Assembly (NCBI RefSeq): GCF_003054705.1
Contig: NZ_QAYX01000023.1
Location: 620,001-684,000, forward strand
Direction: 5' to 3'
Length of the DNA stretch: 64,000 nucleotides
From: Opitutus sp. ER46
Lineage (GTDB): Bacteria > Verrucomicrobiota > Verrucomicrobiia > Opitutales > Opitutaceae
Position 1 is the first letter of the stretch; every line of letters starts with the position of its first letter. This document shows, piece after piece, positions 45,101-53,500 of this stretch. The notes below the pieces were generated by a model. It was not told where the DNA came from, ran no database searches, and saw only the letters and a program-made list of their open reading frames with translations. The position numbers were made by a program, and so were the translations under genes.

Positions 45101-45801
45101 ACCACGTCCTCGCCTCCGGCGCCAACGTCAAGGTCCTCGTCATGGACACGGAGGTTTACTCCAACACCGGTGGCCAGTCTTCGAAGTCGACGCCGATGGG
45201 CGCGGTCGCGAAGTTCGCCGCCGGCGGCAAGTCGATCGCGAAGAAGGATCTCGCGCTGATCGCCATGCAGTACGGCCACGTCTATGTCGCCCGCATCGCC
45301 TTCGGCGCGAAGGACGCGCAGACGGTGAATGCCTTCCGCGAGGCGGAGTCCTACGACGGTCCGGCCCTGATCATCGCGTACTCGCACTGTATCGCGCACG
45401 GCTACCAGCTGGAACGCGGCCTCGAGCAGCAGAAGCTCGCGGTTGATTCCGGTTACTGGCCGCTGTTCCGCTACGACCCGCGTCTGGCGGCGAAGGGTGA
45501 GAACCCGCTGCGGCTCGACTCGGCGGCGCCGAAGGTTGAGCTCGCCAAGTTCATGGCGAACGAGACCCGGTTCGGCATCCTGCGCAACATCGCGCCGGCC
45601 CGCGCCGAGGAGCTTGCCAACCAGGCCCAGGCCCAGGTCAAGCAGCACTTCGCGCTGTACCAGCACCTGGCTTCGGCCGGCAAGCCCGCCGGCAACGGCC
45701 AGCCCGCTCCGGTGCTGCCGCCGTCGATCGCCCCGGGCACCGCGGCCATTCCGGCTGCCGCGCCCAAGCCCGCTCCGACCAACCGGCTCGCCAGCAACTA
45801 A
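42130..45801 (+). CDS. nifJ: Pyruvate:ferredoxin (flavodoxin) oxidoreductase
   Basis: 1,223 residues from the ATG at 42130 (MPNRPSSND). Single-chain PFOR of normal domain order: pyrimidine-binding N-terminus (IAIYPITPSSPMAE), the transketolase C-terminal-like domain, the gamma domain, a two-cluster ferredoxin insert (C698 in CIQCNKCVMVCP and a second CTGCSICVQVCP near 754), and the TPP-binding domain with the proximal-cluster cysteines (CAGCGETPY) and GDGWAYDIGYGG. It cleaves pyruvate with CoA to acetyl-CoA and CO2 and reduces ferredoxin or flavodoxin. The last ~40 residues are a Pro/Ala-rich tail beyond the usual end. It is followed by a DHOD-like gene that may be cotranscribed. The enzyme supports microaerobic or anaerobic metabolism or ferredoxin supply. 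Confidence 0.95.
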   Translation: MPNRPSSNDYFTCDANDAVASVAFRLNELIAIYPITPSSPMAETCDEWAAQGKKNLWGEVPRIVEMQSEAGVAGAVHGGLQTGALTTTFTASQGLLLMIPNLYKIAGELLPFTCHVSARALAAQGLSIFGDHQDVMACRATGCALLCSNSPQEAHDLALVAHAASLRSRVPFIHFFDGFRTSHEVQKIARLSDDQLRAVIDQDDITAFQARAMTPDKPTLRGTAQNPDVYFQGREAVNPFYEKLPGIVQDIMDKFKAATGRSYHLFDYHGHPEAERVVIAMGSSIDTISETVDWLTAKGEKVGVLSVRLFLPFHVKSFLAALPKTTKAIAVLDRTKEPGCMGEPLYLNVVGALAEGRNPLAVSPRVVGGRYGLGSKEFTPGMVRAVFQHLNQWEPLNHFTIGITDDVSGTSLPFDADFDLEASDVRRCVFVGLGADGTVGANKNSIKIIGEQTDNFAQGYFVYDSKKSGSMTVSHLRFGPRPIKAPYLIHRGDFVACSQFSFVGRADVLGFAAQGATVLLNSPHSPEETWKQLPRDWQNTIITKKLRLFVIDATKVAHDTGMGRRTNTVLQTCFFALSGVLPKDEAITQIKKSIAKTYGKKGEQIVKMNYAAVDASLAGLAEVKIPATVDVDAVASVPPSYSNAPKFVQEITARLLANEGDLMPVSAIPLDGIWPTGTARFEKRNIALEIPKWDSSICIQCNKCVMVCPHAAIRAKIYTPEAAAGAPATFAATKFKSSDMPGMQYTLQVAPEDCTGCSICVQVCPAKDKTNPKHKAIDMVAQPPLLETERANWDFFTKLPDPDRTKLDIATVKGTQFLTPLFEFSGACAGCGETPYIKLLTQLFGDRITIGNATGCSSIYGGNLPTTPYCQDSNGRGPTWCNSLFEDNAEFGLGLLLGVEQRAKTARELLQKLAARVGPDLVNQILHADQSTEAGIAAQRTRVVAVKEALRGATGYEAARLLVVADDLVRKTVWILGGDGWAYDIGYGGLDHVLASGANVKVLVMDTEVYSNTGGQSSKSTPMGAVAKFAAGGKSIAKKDLALIAMQYGHVYVARIAFGAKDAQTVNAFREAESYDGPALIIAYSHCIAHGYQLERGLEQQKLAVDSGYWPLFRYDPRLAAKGENPLRLDSAAPKVELAKFMANETRFGILRNIAPARAEELANQAQAQVKQHFALYQHLASAGKPAGNGQPAPVLPPSIAPGTAAIPAAAPKPAPTNRLASN

Positions 45802-45832
45802 GCCAGCATAGCCGGCCGGTGAAGCCAGCTCG

Positions 45833-45891
45833 TACACCCCGCCGCCTGGGTTCCATCGCTTCCTCGGAAGCGATCCAGCGCGCGGGGTGTA
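45833..45891. terminator. Two-tier hairpin downstream of nifJ
   Basis: Outer arms tacaccccgc (45833-45842) and gcggggtgta (45882-45891) enclose an inner perfect stem atcgcttcc / ggaagcgat (45855-45863 and 45866-45874). It lies 32 bp past the nifJ stop. There is no following T-run, so it may act as a 3' stabilising or processing structure rather than a textbook terminator. Confidence 0.5.
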
Positions 45892-46006
45892 TTCGTTAGG
45901 CTCCCGGCCGCGGCGGCCTGCGGGCCGCCTTCCCACTCGCGTTCGCGCTTTCCTTTTTCCCTGCCTCGGCCGAGCGTAATCCAGCCGCCCGGACGAGCTC
46001 CTGGGA

Positions 46007-46026
46007 CCGGGCCCTTCGGGGCCCGG
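46007..46026 (+). other. UUCG tetraloop hairpin just upstream of the DHOD-like gene
   Basis: ccgggccc (46007-46014) and gggcccgg (46019-46026) form a perfect 8-bp stem closed by ttcg, the very stable UUCG tetraloop in RNA. It ends 17 bp before the ATG at 46044, so it overlaps or borders the ribosome-binding region. It could dampen translation or separate expression from nifJ. Confidence 0.5.
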
Positions 46027-46043
46027 GCACACTCCACCTCCCC

Positions 46044-47036
46044 ATGAACCTCACCACCAAATATCTCGGACTGACGCTCCAAAACCCGCTGGTCATCGGC
46101 GCCTCGCCTTATTGCGACACCGCCTACGTCGCCCGCCAGCTGCAGGACGCGGGCGCGGCCGCCATTGTGATGCGGTCGCTGTTCGAAGAGCAGATCATCG
46201 CCGAGCAGCGGGCGCTGGTCCATCATCTGGAGTCCTCCGCCGACAGCAGTGCGGAAGCGAGTTCGTATTTTCCCGCGTTTTCCGAGTATCAGCTGACACC
46301 TGATCACTACCTGAAGCAGCTCGAGCACCTGAAGAAGACGCTGAGCATCCCGGTGATCGGTTCGCTGAACGGCAGCCGCCCCGGCGGCTGGACCGAGTAC
46401 GCGAAGCGGATCGCCGATGCCGGCGCCGACGCCCTGGAGTTGAACCTCTACCAGCTGGTCACGGATCCGACGCAGAAGGCCGCGCAGATCGAGGCCGGGA
46501 TGGTCGAGACGGTGCGGAGCGTCACCTCGACGGTGAAGATCCCCGTGGCCGTGAAGATCTCCTCGTTCCACACCTCGCTGGCCAACTTCGTGCTCGAGCT
46601 TGAAGGCGCGGGGGCGTCCGGCGTGGTGCTCTTCAATCGCTTCTACCAGCCGGACTTCAACCTTGAGGACCTCGAGGTGCTGCCGCAGCTCAAGCTGTCG
46701 GACAACTCGGAGCTGCTGCTCCGTCTGCGCTGGCTCGCGATCGTTTCGCCGCACGTCAAGGGCTCGCTCTCCGCGAGCGGCGGCGTGCACTCGCCGGAAG
46801 ACGCGGTGAAGGCGGTGCTCGCCGGCGCGCACACGGTGCAGATCGTGTCGGCGCTGCTGAAGCACGGCCCGCGTTTCATCACGACCCTGCTCAACGGCAT
46901 GGAGCACTGGCTGACCGAGCACGGGTACGAGAGTGTCGAGCAGCTCTGCGGCGCAATGAACCATCGCCGCTGCCCGGATCCCTCCGCCTTCGAACGCGCG
47001 AACTACATCCGCATCCTGCAGAGCTGGCGCGTGTGA
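46044..47036 (+). CDS. Dihydroorotate dehydrogenase-like flavoprotein
   Basis: 330 residues with the DHOD TIM-barrel pattern: N-terminal NPLVIGASPYC, ELNLYQLVTDP in place of the NxxxP substrate motif, VAVKISSF with the conserved Lys, and the phosphate-binding SASGGVHSPEDAVKAVLAGA. It is close to the class of dihydroorotate dehydrogenase-like proteins often placed next to nifJ. The catalytic Cys/Ser loop and the orotate-binding residues differ from true PyrD, so a role in pyrimidine synthesis should not be assumed. It starts 242 bp after nifJ on the same strand and ends at a strong terminator. Confidence 0.85.
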   Translation: MNLTTKYLGLTLQNPLVIGASPYCDTAYVARQLQDAGAAAIVMRSLFEEQIIAEQRALVHHLESSADSSAEASSYFPAFSEYQLTPDHYLKQLEHLKKTLSIPVIGSLNGSRPGGWTEYAKRIADAGADALELNLYQLVTDPTQKAAQIEAGMVETVRSVTSTVKIPVAVKISSFHTSLANFVLELEGAGASGVVLFNRFYQPDFNLEDLEVLPQLKLSDNSELLLRLRWLAIVSPHVKGSLSASGGVHSPEDAVKAVLAGAHTVQIVSALLKHGPRFITTLLNGMEHWLTEHGYESVEQLCGAMNHRRCPDPSAFERANYIRILQSWRV

Positions 47037-47083
47037 CCCGCGACCGCTCGCGGCCGCACTGACGACGGCCGATCGGATGACTG

Positions 47084-47120
47084 ACGGCGCCGGATGCGAA
47101 TCTGGCGCCGTTTTGTTTTT
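47084..47120 (+). terminator. Intrinsic terminator after the DHOD-like gene
   Basis: acggcgcc (47084-47091) pairs with ggcgccgt (47104-47111) and is followed by ttttgttttt. It lies 47 bp past the stop codon and is a classical Rho-independent terminator on the plus strand. Confidence 0.85.
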
Positions 47121-47157
47121 GGGCGCCAGCGGGGCAAGGGGATGGGCGCGGAAGACT

Positions 47158-47180
47158 CGTTCTCTTTCTCGTTCTCCCAA
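47158..47180. repeat. Single pyrimidine arm of the intergenic repeat family
   Basis: cgttctctttctcgttctcc matches the left arm of copy E (20940-20975). No complementary purine arm is seen nearby. It lies between two convergent terminators (47084-47120 and 47222-47248), so it is outside any obvious transcript. Confidence 0.55.
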
Positions 47181-47221
47181 TCCGTCGTCGCCTCCATCTC
47201 CGTCCCGTCAGCGCCGGGCAC

Positions 47222-47248
47222 AAAAAAGGCCGGTCGCGAGGACCGGCC
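47222..47248 (-). terminator. Intrinsic terminator after kduD
   Basis: On the minus strand ggccggtc, loop ctcgc, gaccggcc is followed by six T. Plus-strand coordinates are stem 47228-47235 with 47241-47248 and A-run 47222-47227. It lies 27 bp past the kduD stop and ends the kduI-kduD transcript. Confidence 0.9.
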
Positions 47249-47274
47249 TGAAGTTGCGAAGCGGGGCGGGGCGC

Positions 47275-48042
47275 TTAGCGCGCGAGCCAGCCACCGTCGA
47301 CGGCGATGGTGTAGCCGTTGATGTAGTCCGAGGCGGGGGACGCGAGGAAGACCACGGCGCCCTTGAGGTCGTCCGGGGTGCCCCAGCGGCCGGCCGGGAT
47401 ACGATCGAGGATCGACGCGGAGCGATTGGCATCGGCGCGCAGGGGCGCGGTGTTGTCGGTCGCCATGTAGCCGGGGGCGATCGCGTTGCAGTTGATGCCC
47501 TTGCTGGCCATCTCGTTCGCGATCAGGCGCGTGAGGCCCTGGACCGCGCTCTTGGAGGCGGTGTAGGACGGCACGCGGATGCCACCCTGGAAGGAGAGCA
47601 TCGAGGCGATGTTGATGATCTTCGCCTTGCCCTGGCGGGCGAGGGCGGCCTGCACGAACTTCTGGCTGAGGAAGAACACGGCGTTGATGTTGATCCCCAT
47701 CACGTCGTCCCAGTCCTTCTCGCTGAACTTGTCGAAGTCCTCGCGGCGGATGATGCCGGCGCAGTTCACGAGGATATCGAGGTGACTGGAGAACTTCTTG
47801 GCCTCCTCGACGACGGTGCCGATGGCGCTGCGGTCGCTGAGGTTGGCGGCGAGGGTGGCGCACTTGCGGCCCATGGCCTCGACCTGTTTGCGGGTGTCGT
47901 CGGCCGGGAGGATGTCGACGGCGACGATGTCGGCGCCGGCTTCGGCCAGCGCGAGGGCCATCCCCTGGCCGAGGCCGCGGGCGGCGCCGGTCACGAGGGC
48001 GGTCTTTCCGTTCAGTTTAAAGCTGTCGAGGATTGAACTCAT
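47275..48042 (-). CDS. kduD: 2-dehydro-3-deoxy-D-gluconate 5-dehydrogenase
   Basis: 255 residues, a classical short-chain dehydrogenase. TGAARGLGQG is the NAD(P)-binding glycine motif, NCAGI lies near residue 93, and the catalytic set includes Ser around 147-150, Tyr 160 and Lys 164 (SYTASK). The product is reduced from 2,5-diketo-3-deoxygluconate to 2-keto-3-deoxygluconate in the cytoplasmic uronate pathway. It starts 20 bp after kduI, the enzyme for the preceding isomerisation, and is followed by a strong terminator, so kduI-kduD form a two-gene unit. Confidence 0.93.
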   Translation of the reverse strand: MSSILDSFKLNGKTALVTGAARGLGQGMALALAEAGADIVAVDILPADDTRKQVEAMGRKCATLAANLSDRSAIGTVVEEAKKFSSHLDILVNCAGIIRREDFDKFSEKDWDDVMGININAVFFLSQKFVQAALARQGKAKIINIASMLSFQGGIRVPSYTASKSAVQGLTRLIANEMASKGINCNAIAPGYMATDNTAPLRADANRSASILDRIPAGRWGTPDDLKGAVVFLASPASDYINGYTIAVDGGWLAR

Positions 48043-48062
48043 GTTGGGAGGAAAATCGGGGG

Positions 48063-48887
48063 TTACTTCAGTTCAGTCATGGGCACGGCGTCCATGTCGG
48101 AGAACACCTGGTTGTCGCCGCCCATGGCCCAGATGAAGCGGTAGGCGCCGGTGCCGGCGCCGCAGTGGATGGACCACGCGGGCGAGAGGATGACCTCACG
48201 GTCGCGGATGACGAGGTGGCGGGTCTTGGTGGGCTCGCCCATGAAGTGGAAGACCACGTTGTCGCCCATGTCGAAATACAGGTAGATCTCGGTGCGGCGG
48301 CTGTGGGTGTGGGCGGGCATCGTGTTCCAGACGCTGCCGGGCTCGAACTCGGTGAAGCCCATGACGAGCTGGCAGCTCTTGATGCCGTCCGGATGGATGA
48401 GGCGGTTGATGCGACGGCGGTTGGCCTTGGCCGGGTCGCCGATCGGGTCGGTGCGGATGTCCGCGCGGCGCGAGAGGGCGGTCGGGTGCTTGGCGTGGGC
48501 GGGGGTGCTGAAGAAGGCAAACTGCGCCTGGCCGCCAGCCTTCGTCTCGAAGGTGACGTTCTTCTCGCCGAGGCCGATGTACAGGCAGTCGAGGTTGGCG
48601 AGTTCGTAGGCGGTGTTGCCGACGCGCACGGTGCCGGGGGCGCCGATGTTGAGGATGCCGATTTCGCGGCGCTCCAGGAAGTAGCTCGTGCCGGTTTCCT
48701 TGGCGTTGGGCAGGGGCAGCGCGGACGTGGTCGGAACCGCGGCGCCGACAATCATGCGATCGAGATCGGTGTAGTGGGCGGTGACGGCGCCGGGCTGCAT
48801 GAGCCCATTAATCATGAACCGCTCGCGAAGTTCGTCGGTGGAGAGGGTGTTCGTCGCTTCGGGCGAAGGGAAGTAATGGAGCTTCAT
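48063..48887 (-). CDS. kduI: 5-dehydro-4-deoxy-D-glucuronate isomerase
   Basis: 274 residues from the ATG at 48887 (MKLHYFPSPEA). The frame is open 43 codons upstream, but that part is Arg-rich and not homologous. It is a double-cupin metalloenzyme. The zinc ligands lie in the PAHTHSRRTEIYLYF motif, with a later downstream His in the cupin. It isomerises 4-deoxy-L-threo-5-hexosulose uronate, the spontaneous form of unsaturated galacturonate or glucuronate, to 2,5-diketo-3-deoxygluconate for KduD. Its presence implies that unsaturated uronates from a pectate lyase or unsaturated hydrolase reach the cell, although no such lyase is in the window. Confidence 0.95.
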   Translation of the reverse strand: MKLHYFPSPEATNTLSTDELRERFMINGLMQPGAVTAHYTDLDRMIVGAAVPTTSALPLPNAKETGTSYFLERREIGILNIGAPGTVRVGNTAYELANLDCLYIGLGEKNVTFETKAGGQAQFAFFSTPAHAKHPTALSRRADIRTDPIGDPAKANRRRINRLIHPDGIKSCQLVMGFTEFEPGSVWNTMPAHTHSRRTEIYLYFDMGDNVVFHFMGEPTKTRHLVIRDREVILSPAWSIHCGAGTGAYRFIWAMGGDNQVFSDMDAVPMTELK

Positions 48888-49076
48888 GGAGGGCAGATGG
48901 CTAATACGGATTGAATGGAGGCGCACGGCTAAACTTCCGGAACGAACCCGGAGCGAACGGTCAGGACCGTGCCGCAAGCGCGACCGGGAGAAGCTAACGG
49001 TCGCCCGCGGACGCACGCAGGTCCGGACTACGCCGGACCGTCCGACGCGCAGTGCCCGGCGACGAAAACGGGCAGC

Positions 49077-49108
49077 AAAAAGCTCGCGGCCGGCGAAGGC
49101 GCGCGAGC
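49077..49108 (-). terminator. Intrinsic terminator after the DUF4861 gene
   Basis: On the minus strand gctcgcg pairs with cgcgagc over a 13-base loop and is followed by five T (plus coordinates: A-run 49077-49081, arms 49082-49088 and 49102-49108). It lies 22 bp past the DUF4861 stop and separates that transcript from kduI-kduD. A further hairpin (ggtccgg/ccggacc, 49020-49039) follows in the gap before kduI. Confidence 0.75.
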
Positions 49109-49130
49109 GTTGGGGGACGAGTGATCGGCG

Positions 49131-50339
49131 TTACTGCGCCGCGACGGTCACCTTGATTGGCGAGCGGGCGCGGGCGGCCTCGGCGGCGACGTAGGCTTCC
49201 CAGGCGGCGCGCGAGGTGAAGTGGCCGGCGCGCGTCCAGCCGGCGCCCACGAGGTAGCGCACGGGCTGGCCGGACTTGGCCTTGGCGAGCACGAGCCGGT
49301 TCACGTTGTCGTCGGCGAAGCCCTGCATCTCGGCGCCGGGAATGATGATGGCCGTGCCGAGTTCGCCGTTGCTCTTTTGCAGTTCCCACTGGGCGAGCCA
49401 GCCCTCGGGCTGCTTCGTGGTGATCTCGGACTGGCCAGCCTGGCCCTTGTCGCCGCTGTTCTTGTTGAGGCCGACGGCGACGGTGAGCTCGGGAGCGCCC
49501 TCGAACGTGAACGTGCTCTCGATGACATCGAGGTTGTGGCCGGCATCCACGATGAAGCGCTTGACCTCGGAAACCTTGACGCCGTTGGCGTCCCAGGGGG
49601 CGTAGGTCAGCTCGAACACCGCCCGGATCGGGCCGTTGGCGATGACTTTCCAGGAGGTGTAGTTCTGGCCGACAAACAGCTTGGAGCCGTCCCAGACGCC
49701 GGTGCCGCCGCAACCGCGGGTGGTGCCGACCTGGTACATGTCCATGCCTTCGCCCTCGTCCTTGTGGTAATGGTCGTGGCCCTTGTTATACCAACGGTCG
49801 ACGATCGGGTACTCGACGCGCTTGCACCAGATGTCGAGGCCGCTGGTGACGAGGACCTCCTTCTTCTTGGTTGGGTCGGGGGCGGCGAGCGCAGGACCGT
49901 AGGTGCGGTGGCCGAGGCGGTCGTTTTCCCACGCAAAGTCATCGAGTCGTTCCGGCACATACCGGGCGAAGGCCTTGACCGGAAATGGTTGGGTCACGTC
50001 GTTGCTGCGCTCGACGGTGAAGGTGGCGGATTTTTCGCCCGCGGCGAAGTCGTGCTGGAAAAGGAGTTCGCCGTAGGCGAGGCCCTCGCCCTTGGGATCC
50101 TTGGCGAGCGGCGCCACGTTGGTGACCTGGTAGGGCAGGGCGCGGCCGGAGGCGTCGCGCACCGTGATCTTCTGGAGGAGCGCGCCAGGCATCGCCTTGT
50201 TCACCTCGGTCCACGGCACGGCGATCATTTCCGAGGGACGGGCAATATCGAGAGAGTGGGTCACCGTGACGGTGAACTTGTCCGCGGCCAGTGCCGCGAG
50301 CGGCAGGAGAGGCAGGAGGGCGAGGTGACGAAGTTTCAT
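49131..50339 (-). CDS. Secreted DUF4861-family protein of the pectin locus
   Basis: 402 residues with a signal peptide (MKLRHLALLPLLPLAALAA) and no membrane anchor, so periplasmic or secreted. It matches the DUF4861 family by pattern: WDGSKLFVGQNY, AVFELTYAPW, VSEVKRFIVDAG, and a metal- or substrate-site-like GHDHYHKDEGEGMDMYQ. Such proteins are found in polysaccharide-degradation loci, but I know of no firm reaction. The neighbours (TonB receptor, GH28 polygalacturonase and kduI/kduD) suggest a step in uronic-acid polymer breakdown. It may supply the lyase activity that the locus otherwise lacks, which is inference. Confidence 0.8.
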   Translation of the reverse strand: MKLRHLALLPLLPLAALAADKFTVTVTHSLDIARPSEMIAVPWTEVNKAMPGALLQKITVRDASGRALPYQVTNVAPLAKDPKGEGLAYGELLFQHDFAAGEKSATFTVERSNDVTQPFPVKAFARYVPERLDDFAWENDRLGHRTYGPALAAPDPTKKKEVLVTSGLDIWCKRVEYPIVDRWYNKGHDHYHKDEGEGMDMYQVGTTRGCGGTGVWDGSKLFVGQNYTSWKVIANGPIRAVFELTYAPWDANGVKVSEVKRFIVDAGHNLDVIESTFTFEGAPELTVAVGLNKNSGDKGQAGQSEITTKQPEGWLAQWELQKSNGELGTAIIIPGAEMQGFADDNVNRLVLAKAKSGQPVRYLVGAGWTRAGHFTSRAAWEAYVAAEAARARSPIKVTVAAQ

Positions 50340-50360
50340 GGGGAGCTGTGATCAAACACG

Positions 50361-50506
50361 GAAGGCAGAAAGCTGAAAGCTGAAACCTGAATCTGGGGGC
50401 CGGCCGAGGCCGATCTGGCCGGGGGCCGACGCAATGAAGACGGAAGACTGACACCGCCAAAGGTTTCCCTCTGACTTCAGCCTTCCGCCTTCAGCTTTCA
50501 GCCTTG
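50361..50506. repeat. Inverted repeat of the ctgaaagctgaa family
   Basis: gaaggcagaaagctgaa (50361-50377) and ttcagctttcagcctt (50490-50505) are reverse complements with one mismatch, filling the gap between the DUF4861 gene and the TonB receptor. Related gctgaagg/gctgaaagct units occur at 56690-56751. This family differs from the C/T-arm repeats. Confidence 0.6.
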
Positions 50507-50512
50507 GCTCGT

Positions 50513-53500
50513 CTAGAAGGTGCCTTTCACGCCGAGGGTGATCTGGGCGCCGAACTTCTCGCGACGGTAGAGCCGGGCGTAGCCGGGTGAGACGCTGTTA
50601 TAGCGTTCGAGGTCCTGCGGCTCGTTGAAGATATTCCGCACGTTGCCGAAGAGGGCGAGCTTGCGGCTGAGCCGGTACTCGACGTTGACGTCGAAGTTCA
50701 CCCGGGCGGCGTAGTACTCGTTGAAGCCGGCGCCGGTCCCATACACGCCGCCGCCCTGCGGGGAGTTGATCTGCCGGCCGCGGAAGTTCGCGTTGATCCG
50801 GAGCGTGAGCGGATTCCGGCTGTAGGTGATGCCGGCGTTGGCGGACTCCTCGATGAACCCGCGGAAGTCGGCCTGGGCGGAGCCGTCGAGGTCGAGCTTC
50901 GTCGCGTTGGCGAAGAAGGTCAGGTACTCGCCGAACCGCGGGATGAACGTCAGCGGCAGGCGGAAGTTCAATTCCACGCCGGTAATGCGCGCCATGCTGG
51001 CCGAGTTGAAGGTCGACGCGACGACGTAGTTGACGCCGGGCTCCATGAGCGACGGGTCGAGCCCGAGCGCGGTGAAATCGGCCAGCGTGGCCGCGCGCTG
51101 CCGGGTTTCGAAGAAGCCATCGATGTCCTTGCGGAACAGGCCCACGCTGGCGAGGCCGCCGTTGCGGAAGTAGTACTCGAGGGAGACGTCGTAGTTGTCG
51201 GCCTCGTACGGCTTCAGCTCGGTGTTGTTGTAGCGGATGAGGCCGGGATCGAGGTCGCCGACGCCGTCGTTGGCCTGGGTCGAGGTGAGGTTGGCGCGGA
51301 CGAGCGGCAGGATGTTGCCGAAGTCGGGGCGGCCGAGGGTGGCGGCATACGCGGCGCGGACGAGAAGGTCCGGCGTGATCTCGTACGTGGCGTGGAGGCT
51401 CGGGTAGTAGCCGTCGTACGACTCGTCGACGTGCAGGCCGCGTTCGCGCCAGTTGGCCCGGACGTCGGCGAGGGTAAGACCGGGCGTGGGCGTGAGCGGA
51501 CCGTTGCCGCGGTCCTCGGTCTTCTCGAAGCGCACGCCGCCGACGAGCGTCAGCCGGTTGTTCAGCAGCTTGGCCTCGGCTTGGAGGTAGGCGGCCGAGA
51601 TGGTCTCGCGCAGCCGCTGCGAGTTCTGGATGCGGAAGCGCTCGGCGTTGCGCGCCTGGTCGGCGGTCTGGACGAACCACGCCGACGTGTTCTTGAACGC
51701 GTCGTACAGCGCGTGGGGGGAGGGCCATTGCACGTTGTCGAAGCCCCAGCCCGAATACGGGCCGTAGCTCTCATCGAGGAACGTGGCGGCATTGTCATCG
51801 GCCGAGTTGGCGACGCCGTCGGGCCCGACGAAGTTCCACGTCGTGTCGTACCGCTGGATATCGCGGTCCTGGCGGCGCACGTCGATGCCGCCGCGGAGTT
51901 TCGCGGTGAAGGGGAGGAAGTTCAGCTCGCGCGCGACGTTGGCGTGGGCATTGGTGAACTCGTCGCGGGCGTCGAGCGGGTTGGAGCGCACGGTATTCAG
52001 CCGGTAGTTCGCCAGGTTGTACGGGTCGATGTCGGCGCCGGCGGCGGTGACGGCCCGGATCGTGTTGGGGCGGTCCTCGCGGTAGTCGGAGAAGAGGACC
52101 CGGGACACGCCCTGCAGCGTGGTGCGCACTTCGGAGAAATGGTCGTCGCCGGTGTCACGGTACCAGCTCTTCGAGGTCGAGTAGCCGGCGCCGGCGTCAA
52201 ACTCCCAGGTGCGGCCGTTGTAGCGATACTTGGCGAGGAGCGCGTTGGCCTGGCCGTACTTGTCGCGGAAGGAGGTGCCATGCCGGACGGAGCCGCGGCC
52301 GCTGGCGCTCTCGGTGAAGCCGGGGCCCCAGGCGAGGGGCGTGCCGGCGGCGGTGGTCGGGGCGCCGTTGGTGCCGGCCTCCCAAGTGAGGTTACGGTTG
52401 CCGAAGAAGGAGTGATACCAGTTGAACTGGTAGCCCGCCCAGAAAGTGGACTCGGGAGAGATGCGCCAGTCGACCTTGGCGCTGAAGGAATCGCGGAACG
52501 AGTTCTTGGGGCCGTCCTGCATCTGGTACTGCTGCAGGTACGGGTTCGTCGCGGTGGCGGTGGGCAGCGTGACGGCGCCGCCGCCGGTCGGCGTGTACGT
52601 GCCGCCGCCCTGCGCGTAGTTCCACTGCGGCTGGGAACGGTGCTGCTCGTTGAACTGGTTCGAGGTGAGGCCGGTGACGACGAGGCCGACGTTCTTGGAG
52701 AGCGGGAGCGTCAGGTCGAAGTCGGCGCCGGGGAGAACCTTGTAGGTCGGCTTCTTGCTGGGGCCGGGGGACTTGTCGAACGGCTTGGGATCCTCGCTGT
52801 TGAAGTTCACGTAGGCGCGGTAGTTGAACTGCGCGCCTTCGCGCTCGAACGCGTTTTTGCTGATCATGTTCACGGAGCCGCCCAAGGCGTCGGCGGGCAT
52901 CGCCGGGGTGGGCACCTTCGCCACCTCGATGCGGGCGGCGTTGTTGATCGAGACCTGCTCAAACTCGAACGCGCGGATGGCGCTGCCGGACGCCGCGCTG
53001 GCCATGCGGAAGCCGTCGACGTACACGGAGGAAAATTGGGCGCCGAAGCCGCGGACGGAGACGGTGCGCACGTCGGCCGCGACGTAGTCGACCGTGACGC
53101 CGGGAAGGAACTTCAGGAACTCGCCGACGTTGCCCTCGGCCACATCGCCGAAGGCGTCGCTCTCGATCACGGTCTTGATGTTCGGCGCGAAGCGCTGCTC
53201 GTTGACGGCGATGGCGGCGAGGTTGGTCTCGCGGCCGGATTTCACGGTCATGGCCTCCAGCACGATGGGCTGGTCGGCGGCGCGGCCGAGGGAGACGTCC
53301 TGGGTGATGACCTGGCCGGCCGGCACCTGGACCTTTACGTTTTGCGGCGGCAAGCCGGAGTAGAAGACATCGAGGCTCACCTCGCCCGGCGGGAGGTTGT
53401 GGATCCGGTACTCGCCATATTCGTTGGTGAACGCCGAGACGTTGGTGCCGCTGACGGTGACGCGGGCGTTGTTGAGGTACCGGTTGGTGGCGGCATCGAG

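Noticed and set aside
42454-46032. 1,192-codon minus-strand open frame
   Set aside because: Antisense to nifJ, Arg/Ala/His-rich low-information sequence.
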